The notes: generated from the sequence alone by a model not told the origin. Positions 53,877 to 63,029 are shown, counted from the stretch's first letter. The stretch is 64,000 bases of DNA from Marinobacter daqiaonensis (GCF_900115285.1 NZ_FOYW01000003.1:1-64000); one strand, 5' to 3'. Program-made: numbers and translations.

Positions 53877-54128
53877 ATGTACCTGTCCGTTGAACTGAGC
53901 TTTTATCCGATGACGGAGAATTTCAAACCGCCTATCAAGGATGTAGTCGATCGCCTGAAGAAGAGTGGCCTGGAAGTTTACGCCGATCGCATCAGCTCTG
54001 AGGTATTTGGTGAGTACGACCAGGTCATGAGGGTCCTGTCCGACACCATGAAATGGTCCTTCGAGCAGTATGGTGAAGCCGTCTTCGTGGCCAAGTTCAT
54101 TAACGGCGACCGCCGACCGGAAGAGTAA
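53877..54128 (+). CDS. YkoF/MTH1187-type small protein (thiamine-binding-like)
   Basis: Protein of 83 residues (MYLSVELSFYPMTENFKPPI, then VFGEYDQVMRVLSDTMKWSF). The pattern of the N-terminal strand, the central helix, FGEYD and a final KFINGD strand matches the YkoF-related/DUF77 ferredoxin-like family, some of which bind thiamine or its precursors. ATG 53877 has AGAAGGAG six bases upstream; ATG 53871 touches that site and is less likely. It stands alone. Confidence 0.72.
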   Translation: MYLSVELSFYPMTENFKPPIKDVVDRLKKSGLEVYADRISSEVFGEYDQVMRVLSDTMKWSFEQYGEAVFVAKFINGDRRPEE

Positions 54129-54390
54129 CGGACCGTCACCAGGGCTTCATCACTCTGTCACCGGCATATGATCCGGGAATACATCGAGGCCGAAGTGCAC
54201 CCGGTGGAAGGTGTGGCCCCAGAGATTTCTGCTGGAGGACATAATGGTCCGGGATGTGGGCACAATCGGGATTTTTCCCGACTGGCCAGCTGCGCTTCGG
54301 CCCGTACTCTCTCAGAAAACTGAACTTCCCTGAAAGGGCACGGTCCGCTACTCTTGAAGCATCTTTGATGTATCAAATTGAACCGGATCC

Positions 54391-54993
54391 ATGTCTGTCG
54401 AACTTTTTACCCGCCACTTTCTCGGCACATTCTTTCTGTTGATCGGAGTCCTTTTTGCCACCCGTGCAATGGGTCTCTCTGCGCGCCTTGGCTTCTCCCA
54501 CATCCAGTATGGCCGTTCCGGCTCCGCCGCCTGGTGGAACCGACAACTGTTCAATATCTTTCGGGCGGCAATCCTCGGTGTCTGCCTGGTACGGATGTTC
54601 GCAGACATTGATCCCTGGCTTGGCGTCTTCAGCTGGCTATACCAGCCGCCGGTGCTGCTGCTGGGCGTGTTTATGCTGCTGTGCTCCTTCGGCCTGGCCA
54701 GTTACCTGCAGGCGTACATGCATGAGGACTGGCGGTCCGGAATCGCGGTGGAAAACAGACCCGGGCTGGTCACATCGGGGCCCTATGCCCGCAGCCGCAA
54801 CCCGTTGTTCCTTGCCGTGATACTGGGCCAGCTGGGATTCTTCCTTGCGCTGCCCAGTGTGTTCTCACTGGCGTGCCTGGTGGTGGGGGTGTGGGTGATC
54901 CGCCGTCAGGCACTGGCGGAAGAGTCGGCCCTGGCCGAAAGCTACGGCGAGCCGTACAGGCAATACCGTCAGCGGGTTCCCCGCTGGCTATGA
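54391..54993 (+). CDS. Isoprenylcysteine carboxyl methyltransferase-like membrane protein
   Basis: Protein of 200 residues with four or five membrane helices. The C-terminal half has the ICMT/PEMT signature: GLVTSGPYARSRNPLFLAVI, then a hydrophobic hairpin and EESALAESYGEPYRQYRQRV. In bacteria these enzymes are predicted SAM-dependent lipid or small-molecule methyltransferases. The 262-base gap upstream contains nothing I recognise. Confidence 0.82.
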   Translation: MSVELFTRHFLGTFFLLIGVLFATRAMGLSARLGFSHIQYGRSGSAAWWNRQLFNIFRAAILGVCLVRMFADIDPWLGVFSWLYQPPVLLLGVFMLLCSFGLASYLQAYMHEDWRSGIAVENRPGLVTSGPYARSRNPLFLAVILGQLGFFLALPSVFSLACLVVGVWVIRRQALAEESALAESYGEPYRQYRQRVPRWL

Positions 54994-55030
54994 CACCCCG
55001 GAAGGTCGGCGTTTTAACCTGACGGGCCCA

Positions 55031-55687
55031 TCAGCGGGTCAGGGGCAGCAAGGCTGTAATGGCCACCAGCGGCGCCAGTAACACTCCCCAGCCAAAGGGG
55101 GATTCCAGCCCCAGCAGGGTGGCGCCACCGATGACGCACCACACCATGGGGATGGGCAGCAGCAGGGCGCACCGCCAGCCTCTGGTCAGACCCAGTACAA
55201 GGCCAAGGGTCGCGACCGCCAGGGGCTCCGGGTACAGCAGCCAGGTGTCCGCCGCTGCCCAGTTCCTCTGGTCCACCAATACCCCCAGGGGATGGATCAG
55301 CCCGCCCCAGGCAACCAGCATTAATGACAGACCCTTGCGGTGAGGCTGGGCAGGGGGCTGTGGCGGTCTTGCTGCTGTCAGCAGGAGAGCGCCTCCCTGA
55401 AACAGGAAGGGGGCGATCGTCCAGGTCACCCAGGGATTAATGGTGCGGTACTCGAGCCAGAGGAAAGACAGGCAGACAAAGGCCCAGGCCACTGCGGTCA
55501 GGGCCAGGCTGGTGCGAATGAACGCGGGCGCCTGCCGGTACAGGGCCCATAACAGCACCAGTGCCATCAGTGGCGCCAGCAGGGGCAGGGGCCAGAAAGC
55601 ATCGTTATTGCCGGCCACCAGCTGCCAGTAGACCCGGGGCGAGAACAGCAACAGGTCCCCGGGGCGGTAGCTAAACAGGGTTTCCAC
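55031..55687 (-). CDS. DUF6064-like integral membrane protein
   Basis: Protein of 218 residues with about six membrane helices. LFSYRPGDLLLFSPRVYWQL at the N-terminus and the repeated Trp/Pro-rich helices match the DUF6064 family. The start is a GTG at 55687 with AAGG eight bases upstream. Function unknown. It is followed by an ICMT-like gene in the opposite direction and shares its direction with the aldo/keto reductase upstream (24 bases apart). Confidence 0.78.
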   Translation of the reverse strand: METLFSYRPGDLLLFSPRVYWQLVAGNNDAFWPLPLLAPLMALVLLWALYRQAPAFIRTSLALTAVAWAFVCLSFLWLEYRTINPWVTWTIAPFLFQGGALLLTAARPPQPPAQPHRKGLSLMLVAWGGLIHPLGVLVDQRNWAAADTWLLYPEPLAVATLGLVLGLTRGWRCALLLPIPMVWCVIGGATLLGLESPFGWGVLLAPLVAITALLPLTR

Positions 55688-55711
55688 GGCAATGCCTTAT
55701 GGTCAGGTGCA

Positions 55712-56653
55712 CTAGTATAAAGACCGGATGGTGTCCGAGATCCGCTCCCGGAAGTCATGGTCAGGCAACGGTCCGGTAGCGGCGGCGAGGTTCTCCCGGA
55801 CATGGTCAACGCGGGTTGTGGCCGGGATGGCGCAGGTGACAGCGGGGTTGCTGAGAATGAACTTCAGAATCAGCTGGGCCCAGGAGCTGGCGTCCACCTC
55901 GCCTGCCCACTCCGGCAGCGGATCACCGGCCAGGCTTTCGGTCAGTGCGCCCCGGCGGAAGGGGCGGTTCACGATAACGCCTATGCCTTTTTCCCGGGCC
56001 AGTGGCAGCAATCTGTCCTCTGCCTCCCGGTCAACCGGATTGTAGGTCAGCTGAATAAAGTCGATGGGTTCGGAGCGCATGATCCGTTCCATCTCGTCGT
56101 GACGGCGGCCGTGGGAGGTGGTGATGCCGATATAGCGAACGGTGCCTTCCTCCTTCATGGCCCGAAGGGTTTTCATGTGAGCCTGCCAGCTGACCAGATT
56201 GTGGACCTGCAGCAGGTCGAATCCCTCGATCCGCCAGAGGTCGGCGGATTCCCGGCTCTGGGGCCTGCCCTCGTCACCATCCCGGGTCCAGATCTTGTCT
56301 GCGGAAAAGACCTCATCCCGGGCGTTCAGCCTGTCGAGACCATAGCCCACGGTATTCTGGGAGGAGCCGTACATCGGGGAGGAGTCGATCATGGCGCCGC
56401 CACCGTCAAAAAAGGCGGCCATTACGTCGGCGCAGCTGTCCAGGAGGCGCTGGTTGTCACCCACGTTAAAGGTGATCCAGGTGCCAAGCCCTACAGAGGG
56501 AACAGCCTCCCCGCTGGAAGGGATGGTGCGTTCAAGCGCCAATGGTTGCCGCCCCTGGGCCAGTGACAGCGGTAAGGGCAGGGCGGAGAGTGCGGTGCCG
56601 GCGGCAAGCATCTGCAGCAGCCGGCGGCGGTGTATCGACCACTGGTGGTCCAT
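55712..56653 (-). CDS. Aldo/keto reductase with Tat-type signal
   Basis: Protein of 313 residues. The N-terminus IHRRRLLQMLAAGTALSALP contains consecutive arginines followed by a hydrophobic stretch, consistent with a Tat signal, and suggests export with bound cofactor. The aldo/keto reductase barrel follows: VGLGTWITFNVGDNQ, GGAMIDSSPMYGSSQNTVG (Asp and Tyr of the active site), DLLQVHNLVSWQAHMKTLRA (catalytic His region) and a C-terminal NPAVTCAIPATTRVDHVREN NADPH-binding segment. The start is 56653 with GGAGGT at six bases; an upstream in-frame start would mask the signal. Substrate unknown. Confidence 0.88.
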   Translation of the reverse strand: MDHQWSIHRRRLLQMLAAGTALSALPLPLSLAQGRQPLALERTIPSSGEAVPSVGLGTWITFNVGDNQRLLDSCADVMAAFFDGGGAMIDSSPMYGSSQNTVGYGLDRLNARDEVFSADKIWTRDGDEGRPQSRESADLWRIEGFDLLQVHNLVSWQAHMKTLRAMKEEGTVRYIGITTSHGRRHDEMERIMRSEPIDFIQLTYNPVDREAEDRLLPLAREKGIGVIVNRPFRRGALTESLAGDPLPEWAGEVDASSWAQLILKFILSNPAVTCAIPATTRVDHVRENLAAATGPLPDHDFRERISDTIRSLY

Positions 56654-56721
56654 GGGGAACCTCCGTTCAGGTGGCGGCAGGAGCGCCTTCCTGCCATTAC
56701 CCGGACGGGACACTGTTTGGG

Positions 56722-57321
56722 TCAGCCGAACAGCTTCACGGCCAGCTCGGCCACGTGCTTGCCCTGGAAGCGGGCGATTGCCCGTTCACGGTCGTCCGGC
56801 TGCCGTGACCCGTCACTGCCGGCAAGTGTAGTCGCACCGTAGGGTGTGCCGCCACTGACCTGGGAGATATCGAACAGCTCAGGTGTCCCATAGCCAATGG
56901 GCACGAGGATCATGCCGTGATGGGACAAGGTTACCCAGGTCGTGGTGATGGTCTGCTCCTCGCCGCCACCAGTTCCGGTGGAGGCAAAGACGCTGGCCAG
57001 TTTGCCGAACAGTTTGCCTTTGGCCCAGAGGCCACCGGTCTGGTCAAAGAAGTTGCGCATCTGCCCCGCCATGTTGCCGAAACGGGTGGGGGTGCCCACG
57101 AGAATCGCATCGTAGTCCGCAAGATCCTCGGGCCTGGCCACATCAAACTTCTGATCGGTCTTGCCGCCGGCATCGCGGAAGGCCTCGGCATCCATCGTCT
57201 CGGGTACCCGCCTGACCGTCACCTCTGCACCGGATACCGCCCGGGCTCCCTCTGCCACGGCCTCTGCCATGGTTTCCATATGACCGTACATTGAGTAGTA
57301 AAGAACCAGAACCTTCGCCAT
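56722..57321 (-). CDS. wrbA: NAD(P)H:quinone oxidoreductase, flavodoxin-like
   Basis: Protein of 199 residues, standard WrbA length. The FMN loop is [60 protein letters not shown] and [20 protein letters not shown] are diagnostic. It reduces quinones by two electrons and guards against redox stress. The start has an AGGAGGT site. It is 68 bases upstream of the aldo/keto reductase on the same strand and may form an operon with it. Confidence 0.94.
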   Translation of the reverse strand: MAKVLVLYYSMYGHMETMAEAVAEGARAVSGAEVTVRRVPETMDAEAFRDAGGKTDQKFDVARPEDLADYDAILVGTPTRFGNMAGQMRNFFDQTGGLWAKGKLFGKLASVFASTGTGGGEEQTITTTWVTLSHHGMILVPIGYGTPELFDISQVSGGTPYGATTLAGSDGSRQPDDRERAIARFQGKHVAELAVKLFG

Positions 57322-57528
57322 GGGTAACCTCCTGGGATTCACAGTTGGGCGGCCGCTAACCGCTATACGGCCATCATCCTAGTTCAGGTTACCCTTGGAC
57401 CAAAAACGGAATATTTCGACCCCTTTCTTCAAAAGAACTGATGGTTACCGGTCCGTTCCGCCGGCTTCATCTGTTTCCGGCGAGGACTATACTGGACGGA
57501 ACCTTCACAACACGCTCTGGAGTCCTTT

Positions 57529-57969
57529 ATGCAATACCTGCACACCATGGTTCGAGTCAGCAACCTCGATGAATCCCTTCATTTTTACTGTGATCTGCTG
57601 GGTCTGAAGGAGGTCAGCCGCAAGGATGTGGAGAAGGGCCGCTTCAGCCTCGTTTTCCTGGCGGCCCCGGAGGATGAAAAGAGGGCCCTGGAAGAGCGGG
57701 CGCCGATGATTGAGCTCACCTGGAACTGGGACCCGGAGGAGTATTCCGGGGGGCGTAACTTTGGCCACCTGGCCTACCGGGTAAGCGACATCTATGCCCT
57801 CTGCCAGCGGCTCATGGATGGCGGCGTCACAATCAATCGGCCCCCGAGGGATGGCCGGATGGCGTTCGTGCGGTCTCCCGACGGGATCTCCGTCGAGCTC
57901 CTTCAGAAAGATGATCCCCTGCCGATAAAAGAGCCATGGGCCAGCATGGATAACACAGGCAGCTGGTAA
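57529..57969 (+). CDS. VOC-family glyoxalase I-like protein
   Basis: Protein of 146 residues with the vicinal-oxygen-chelate fold: MQYLHTMVRVSNLDESLHFY with a metal-ligand His, then MIELTWNWDPEEYSGGRNFG with a Glu ligand, HLAYRV with the second His, and FVRSPDGISVELLQK with the second Glu. All four metal ligands of lactoylglutathione lyase are present, so glyoxalase I activity on methylglyoxal-glutathione is likely. A GGAG site precedes the ATG. Confidence 0.88.
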   Translation: MQYLHTMVRVSNLDESLHFYCDLLGLKEVSRKDVEKGRFSLVFLAAPEDEKRALEERAPMIELTWNWDPEEYSGGRNFGHLAYRVSDIYALCQRLMDGGVTINRPPRDGRMAFVRSPDGISVELLQKDDPLPIKEPWASMDNTGSW

Positions 57970-58006
57970 GGCCCTCTGGGTTTTTTAAGGCGCCAGCGCC
58001 CCGCCC

Positions 58007-58246
58007 ATGACCGGTGATCCCCGTGTGGATGCGGCCAGGAGTGTGCACAAGCGAATCACGGTTTCGGGCCAGGAGCCGGAAAACCTGCGCACGTGCACCT
58101 ACCTGAGCATGGGCACCTTCATACTCCCCGGCACCACCAGCGTCATCATCGTTATCTATGTGCCTCTCTTCGTGAACGGCAGGCAGTGGGGAGTCATGAC
58201 GTCGGGCATTGTTCCCGGGGCACTTGGCGTCGACCTCAACCAGTAG
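58007..58246 (+). pseudogene. Remnant of a chemoreceptor sensor domain (tentative)
   Basis: A 79-codon frame reads GDPRVDAARSVHKRITVSGQ and IVIYVPLFVNGRQWGVMTSG near the end. By eye this resembles the conserved end of a PAS/Cache-like sensor of methyl-accepting proteins (GDPxxDxxxSxxKRIFxD ... PIxVxGRHWG), with the middle lost or scrambled. There is no complete domain and no downstream signalling module. It overlaps the 3' end of trxC by 11 bases on the opposite strand. It may alternatively be a small gene of unknown role. Confidence 0.35.
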
Positions 58247-58682
58247 CCGGGGCATTCCTCTGCAGCCAGGCTCCCAGCTGGGCCGCCGACATGGCACCGC
58301 TCTGGCGGCTCACTTCCTTGCCATTGCGGAACAGGATCAGGGTGGGGATGCTGCGGATACCGTAGCGCCCCGCGCTCTGCTGGGCCTGCTCCGTATTGAC
58401 CTTGGCGAACGCGACCTTTCCTGCCCATTGCCGCGCTGCGGATTCGAACGCCGGTGCCATGGCCTTGCACGGTCCGCACCAGCTGGCCCAGAAGTCCACC
58501 AGCACCGGCAGGTCCGACCTGGCGATGAAGGCCGGCATGCCGCTGTCAGTCAGCTCGGCGATGTCGCCGCTGGCCAGGGGTTGTTTGCAGGCGCCACAGT
58601 TTGGCTGCTCCCCCAGGCGGGCCGGGGGTACGCGATTGGTTTTCTGGCAATGGGGGCAGATCACGTGGGTAATGTCGCTCAT
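58236..58682 (-). CDS. trxC: Thioredoxin 2
   Basis: Protein of 148 residues. The N-terminal zinc-binding part has two Cys pairs (ICPHCQKTNRVP and NCGACKQPL), the hallmark of TrxC. The thioredoxin domain has the active site FWASWCGPCKAMAP and the cis-Pro region IRSIPTLILFRNG. It reduces disulfides in the cytosol and is often induced by oxidants. The start is 58682 with a GAGAGGA site; upstream in-frame starts add a low-complexity leader. Confidence 0.95.
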   Translation of the reverse strand: MSDITHVICPHCQKTNRVPPARLGEQPNCGACKQPLASGDIAELTDSGMPAFIARSDLPVLVDFWASWCGPCKAMAPAFESAARQWAGKVAFAKVNTEQAQQSAGRYGIRSIPTLILFRNGKEVSRQSGAMSAAQLGAWLQRNAPATG

Positions 58683-58814
58683 GGGTTCCTCTCCGGTGTT
58701 TCTGGTTGATGTGGGGCAGTCCCGGGCCGGATTCAAGCCGTTGTTGGTGCTGGTGGTTGCATGGGGATTTGTCACGGGTGGTAAGATGCCCCTTTTCACC
58801 ACTGGAACCACATC

Positions 58815-59549
58815 ATGGGTCTTCTATTCGAGCAGATTGACAGCAAGCCCTCGCCCCTGGGAGAGATCACCCTCCGCCGCCGCAGGATCCCGGCCATTGG
58901 TGATCGGGATATCTATGAGGTGAAGCTGGGGGACGAGTTCCTGATGTCCAGCATGTTCGTGGAAGCGGAGGTCGCCCTGGCGGACCTGGCCCTGGATCTG
59001 ACCACCGGAGACAACCTGGCGGTGGTGGTTGGCGGACTGGGGCTCGGGTATACCGCCGAGGCTGCCCTCAAGCACGACCGCGTGAATGAGTTGCTTGTGG
59101 TGGATGCCCTGGAGACGGTTATCCAGTGGCACCGGGACGAGAAGGTCCCCCTCGGCCAGGTGCTTAACGACGACCCCCGCTGCCGCTACGTGCATGGCAG
59201 TTTCTTCGAGTTGTCGGACCCGGCGGAAGGCTTCGATCCCGCCCGTCCCGGCCGTCTGTTCGATGCCATTTTGCTGGATATTGACCATTCGCCCCGGGCG
59301 CTCCTTAATGAGACCAACGCCAGCTTCTACAACGCCGACTCACTCGGTCGAATGGCGCGACAGCTGAAGCCGGGGGGTATGTTCGGCATGTGGTCGAACG
59401 ACCCGCCCGATGAGGATTTTCTGGCGGTTCTGAAGGAGGTCTTCCTTGTTCCGGAGGCGCGGGTGGTGTCTTTCTACAACCCGTTCCAGAACCGGGAGGC
59501 CACCAACACGGTTTATCTGGCCCGGGCCCGCGGCGAGGCACGGTCGTGA
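58815..59549 (+). CDS. Spermidine-synthase-like methyltransferase-fold protein
   Basis: Protein of 244 residues. A short N-terminal beta part (GEITLRRRRIPAIGDRDIYE) precedes a Rossmann-like domain: DNLAVVVGGLGLGYTAEAAL is the nucleotide loop, LLVVDALETVIQWH the acidic second strand, and FDAILLDIDHSPRALL the motif after strand four. It is similar to small spermidine-synthase-like proteins whose activity is unproven; the canonical GGGxG is changed to VGGLGLG. The stop overlaps the next start (GTGA), so it is coupled to the DUF815 ATPase. Confidence 0.82.
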   Translation: MGLLFEQIDSKPSPLGEITLRRRRIPAIGDRDIYEVKLGDEFLMSSMFVEAEVALADLALDLTTGDNLAVVVGGLGLGYTAEAALKHDRVNELLVVDALETVIQWHRDEKVPLGQVLNDDPRCRYVHGSFFELSDPAEGFDPARPGRLFDAILLDIDHSPRALLNETNASFYNADSLGRMARQLKPGGMFGMWSNDPPDEDFLAVLKEVFLVPEARVVSFYNPFQNREATNTVYLARARGEARS

Positions 59550-60319
59550 CGGAAGTCACTGTGGACTGGTCCTCTGCCCTTGCTGCCGTCTGGCGCAGGC
59601 ACCGCCAGGGTCTGCGGCCCATCAGGCGGCTTGACCCCATTCGCTGGGATCAGCTCCGGGGTGTGGGGCGTCAGCAGGACGCCCTGGCCCGCAACACCGA
59701 GCGCTTTATTGCCGGCGAGCCGTCCAACAATGTATTGCTCTGGGGTTCCCGGGGCACCGGAAAGTCCTCCCTGATCAAGGCGCTGCTTAACCGTTACGGG
59801 GATCAGGGGCTGCGTATGATCCAGGTGGACAAGGACGACCTGGTGGACCTGCCGGAGATTGTCGATGACATCGCCGGGCAGCCCTACCGCTTCGTGATTT
59901 TCTGCGACGATCTTTCCTTCGAGGCGGGGGAGTCCTCCTACAAGGCTCTCAAGAGCGTACTGGAAGGCTCCCTGGAGCTGCCGCCCGAGAACGTGCGGGT
60001 ATACGCCACCTCCAACCGGCGCCACCTGATGCCGGAGTTCATGGCGGACAATCTCAGGAGCGAGGTCCGGGACGGCGAACTGCATCCGGCCGAGGCCATT
60101 GAGGAGCAGGTGTCCCTCGCGGACCGATTCGGTCTGCAGCTGTCGTTCTATCCCTTTCCCCAGGACACCTACCTGGAGGCTGTCGACGCGCTGTTCCCGG
60201 GGGTCAGGGACCGTGAGGCGCTCCACCGGCACGCCCTCCGCTTCGCAACCAGTAGGGGCGTTCGCAGTGGCCGGACGGCCCAGCAGTTCTACCGCCAGTT
60301 CAGCGGCGATTTCGAGTAG
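59546..60319 (+). CDS. DUF815 family ATP-binding protein
   Basis: Protein of 257 residues. Walker A is LLWGSRGTGKSSLIKALLNR, Walker B is YRFVIFCDDLSFEAGESSYK, and ASNRRHLMPEFMADN is a conserved DUF815 segment with AAA+-like sensor residues. The family is widespread and poorly characterised. The GTG start overlaps the upstream stop by four bases. It converges with the PdsS gene. Confidence 0.88.
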   Translation: MTEVTVDWSSALAAVWRRHRQGLRPIRRLDPIRWDQLRGVGRQQDALARNTERFIAGEPSNNVLLWGSRGTGKSSLIKALLNRYGDQGLRMIQVDKDDLVDLPEIVDDIAGQPYRFVIFCDDLSFEAGESSYKALKSVLEGSLELPPENVRVYATSNRRHLMPEFMADNLRSEVRDGELHPAEAIEEQVSLADRFGLQLSFYPFPQDTYLEAVDALFPGVRDREALHRHALRFATSRGVRSGRTAQQFYRQFSGDFE

Positions 60320-60323
60320 CGGG

Positions 60324-62324
60324 TCAGGGCGCTGCCGGCAGGTCAATCCGGAAGCGCGCGCCTTCCAGGCCATCCGAGCAATGGTTGTCGGCCCGAACCC
60401 GGCCGCCGTGGTGCTCGGCGATCAACCTCACGATCAGTAATCCCTGGCCCAGGTGGCCCTCGGCATTGCCGCCGCGAATGGAAACGAAGGGGTTGAAGAT
60501 ATCCCTGGCGAGAGCCTCCGGCAGGGCGGAGCCTTCGTTGAAGACCGTCAGTTGCAGCTGGTCACCCTGGCGGGAGAGCGTTATCAGGATGAGTCCTCCT
60601 TCCGGGGTGAAATCCCGGGCATTGTCCACCAGCTTGTCCAGCATCTGAACCATCAGTTCCGGTGAGCCGGTGAGGGGGGCCCCATGATCTGGCCCCTGGT
60701 AGCGGATCCGGTGCTCCGGTGCCAGAGCCTGGTAGGCCCCGGCAGTTTCCCTCAGCACCGGGTCGAGGTCGAAAGTTTCCTTCTCGGCATGGTCGAAGCT
60801 CTGCTCCAGCCGCGCCGCCTCGCTCATGCCCTGGAGGATCTGGCTGAGGCGGTCGGTGGCGGCACGGGCCCGGTCACGGTAGTTCCGCCGCTCCTTGTCG
60901 CTGGAGGCGTGATCCAGGTTGTCCAGAGAGGAGCGAATGACGGCCACCGGCGTTTTCAGCTCATGGGACAGTCGGCGGGAAAAACTCTCCAGGTAGTCGG
61001 TATACCCCTGCAACCGTTCGACCATCTGGCTGAACTGGCGGCTGAGTTCCCCGAGTTCGTCCTTCGCACTGCTGGCGGGCACCCCGGCGAGAATGCGACC
61101 GTCCGGGTCCACACTGGCCCTGACCGCCTTCTGGAGCCGCGCAATGCGCCAGGACAGCCAGCTGGCATAACCCAGCAGCACCAGCATCAGGGCGACGATC
61201 AGCAATGCGCTGCGGGCAATGACCGATCCCAGGGTACTGCCGGACAGGGCAAGAATGCGGTCAAGAGTCTGTTCAAGCACCAGCAGACGGCCATCCTCGA
61301 GGGGCTCGGTCACCATCAGCAGACGTTCCCCGTCCGGATGTTCCACCAGGCCGGGCCCGGGTCGGTCGGCGAGGTATTCGCTGCTGGCGTCAAAGGCCGC
61401 TGGCTCAGGCTGGTTGAGGCGCACCAGTGCACGAAGGCCATTGAGGACGATTCGTTCGAGAATTTCCAGGGGGCCGAGGTCGTCCAGGTCGGTAGTGGCA
61501 TCTGCGAGCGGGCGGTGACCATGACCAGTCACCCAGCCGGCGGGCTCACGTACCAGGACCCGCTGCCCCACCGCCAGCAGGTCGTCGAGCCGGGCTTCCA
61601 GTTCCGGAAGGCGGCCCCCCAGGGTCGACGGTGGCTGTTGGGATGTCCCCAGGCTGTGGCTGATTTCCGGGTTATCCGGGTCCGGCCAGACAACTTCGAA
61701 ACCCAGGCGCTCCCCGAATCCGGGGCGGGGCAGACGCAACTCCAGCTGATAGCCATCACTCCGGCTTTCCCAGTGACCGGTTACCCGGTGATCCTGTCGG
61801 CGGGCAGTGTCCGGTACCTGGCCGACCACCCGCCCCGGCGCGGCGGTGCGTACCAGGCGTTCCCTGATTTTACCTTCGTCCTGCCATCGAAGCCGCAGGA
61901 ATTCATGGGGCTGGCCGGGAGCGGCTGGGTTGAAGTAAACGGGGCGTCCCCAGTTGGTACGGATCAGCAGGTAGAGATGACGCCCATGAACTGACGCCTG
62001 CCAGGACAGCTCAGTCGAATCGCCGTGGACGGTCTGCCAGGGCTGGTCGTCATATTCGTAGCCGGGCCAGTCATCTGCGTAGCCGTCCAGGTTTGGCGGC
62101 CCCGACAGCTGGCTGGCGTAGATGATGTCGTTGCGATGCTCCACCGGCGGAACGGAGGAGAGCTCGGTTTCAGCCAGGCTGGCCATCCGTCGCGCCTGGG
62201 TGCCGAGCTGCTCGGCGGCCTGGTCACGCAGGGCTTCATCCAGCTCAAGCACGAACTGCAGTCCCGCCCACGGGATCATCAGCATGAGCAGGCTGGCCAG
62301 CAATAACTGACGCTTGAGGGTCAC
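60324..62324 (-). CDS. pdsS: Sensor histidine kinase of the proteobacterial dedicated sortase system
   Basis: Protein of 666 residues. One N-terminal helix (about 7-25), a large periplasmic domain with a carbohydrate-binding-like beta fold (ASQLSGPPNLDGYADDWPGY onward), a second helix (about 368-392), HAMP (about 395-445), HisKA with phospho-acceptor His454 in RRLSHELKTPVAVIR, and an HATPase domain (LVDNARDFTPEGG, EGHLGQGLLIV). This architecture matches the PdsS kinase that usually sits beside a class GN sortase and its vWA-type target. Its start is three bases after the PdsR stop. Here the sortase genes are fragments. Confidence 0.88.
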   Translation of the reverse strand: MTLKRQLLLASLLMLMIPWAGLQFVLELDEALRDQAAEQLGTQARRMASLAETELSSVPPVEHRNDIIYASQLSGPPNLDGYADDWPGYEYDDQPWQTVHGDSTELSWQASVHGRHLYLLIRTNWGRPVYFNPAAPGQPHEFLRLRWQDEGKIRERLVRTAAPGRVVGQVPDTARRQDHRVTGHWESRSDGYQLELRLPRPGFGERLGFEVVWPDPDNPEISHSLGTSQQPPSTLGGRLPELEARLDDLLAVGQRVLVREPAGWVTGHGHRPLADATTDLDDLGPLEILERIVLNGLRALVRLNQPEPAAFDASSEYLADRPGPGLVEHPDGERLLMVTEPLEDGRLLVLEQTLDRILALSGSTLGSVIARSALLIVALMLVLLGYASWLSWRIARLQKAVRASVDPDGRILAGVPASSAKDELGELSRQFSQMVERLQGYTDYLESFSRRLSHELKTPVAVIRSSLDNLDHASSDKERRNYRDRARAATDRLSQILQGMSEAARLEQSFDHAEKETFDLDPVLRETAGAYQALAPEHRIRYQGPDHGAPLTGSPELMVQMLDKLVDNARDFTPEGGLILITLSRQGDQLQLTVFNEGSALPEALARDIFNPFVSIRGGNAEGHLGQGLLIVRLIAEHHGGRVRADNHCSDGLEGARFRIDLPAAP

Positions 62325-62327
62325 TTC

Positions 62328-63029
62328 CTAGATCTCACGGGCATTCCAGCGATACCCCATGCCATAGGCGGTCTGGATGCCGTCGAACTCTGGCGCTATC
62401 TGCTGGAACTTGCGGCGAATCCGTTTTATGTGGGAGGTGACGGTATTGTCGTCCAGTACTGTGCTGGCTGCCTGCATCAGCTGATCGCGATTGCGGATGT
62501 GGCCGGGGTGCTGGACGAGGGCGTGCAGCATCCAGAATTCTGTGACCGTCAGTTCCAGCGGTGTGCCGTTCCAGGCAACGGTCATGCGATCAACATTCAG
62601 GGTAAGCCGCCCCCGCTCCAGCACTTCGTCCGGGCGCTGGAGTGCTTCGGCCCAGGCATCCGCCCGGCGCAGCAGGGCGGTGATGCGGGCCAGCAGGTGA
62701 TCCAGACTCATGTCCTTGGTGACATAGTCGTCCGCTCCCAGGCGCAGGCCGTGAACCGAGTCGATATCGCTGTCGCGGGCGGTCAGGAAGATGATTGGCA
62801 GAGTGGCGGACTGCCGACGCAGATCCTGGCACAGGTCGAAGCCTCCTTCTGGCTCGTCGCCCAGTCCCACATCGATGACGGCCAGGTCCGGCAGACTGGT
62901 CCTGAGCCCCGACAGCGCAGCGTGACGGTCACCGTAGACCGACACCCTGTACCCCCGACGCTCGAAAGCATCCCGATAGTTTTCCCGGATGGCGGGCTCG
63001 TCCTCCACCAGAACAATGTGTCGTTTCAT
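62328..63029 (-). CDS. pdsR: Response regulator of the dedicated sortase system
   Basis: Protein of 233 residues, OmpR type. The receiver domain has VLVEDEPAIRENYRDAFERR, phospho-acceptor Asp53 in LAVIDVGLGDEPEGG, Thr in IFLTARDS and Lys in DDYVTKDMSL. The C-terminal winged helix contains LELTVTEFWMLHALVQHPG and NTVTSHIKRIRRKFQ. It matches the PdsR subgroup (EPEGGFDLC and MGYRWNAREI end). The start is ATG 63029 with a GGAGA site. It is divergent from the sortase-target remnant; the 212-base gap should hold the promoters. Confidence 0.9.
   Translation of the reverse strand: MKRHIVLVEDEPAIRENYRDAFERRGYRVSVYGDRHAALSGLRTSLPDLAVIDVGLGDEPEGGFDLCQDLRRQSATLPIIFLTARDSDIDSVHGLRLGADDYVTKDMSLDHLLARITALLRRADAWAEALQRPDEVLERGRLTLNVDRMTVAWNGTPLELTVTEFWMLHALVQHPGHIRNRDQLMQAASTVLDDNTVTSHIKRIRRKFQQIAPEFDGIQTAYGMGYRWNAREI

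Noticed and set aside
54129..54390. Possible small gene between the YkoF-like and ICMT-like genes
   Set aside because: Frames on both strands are short, lack ribosome sites and have no protein-like pattern.
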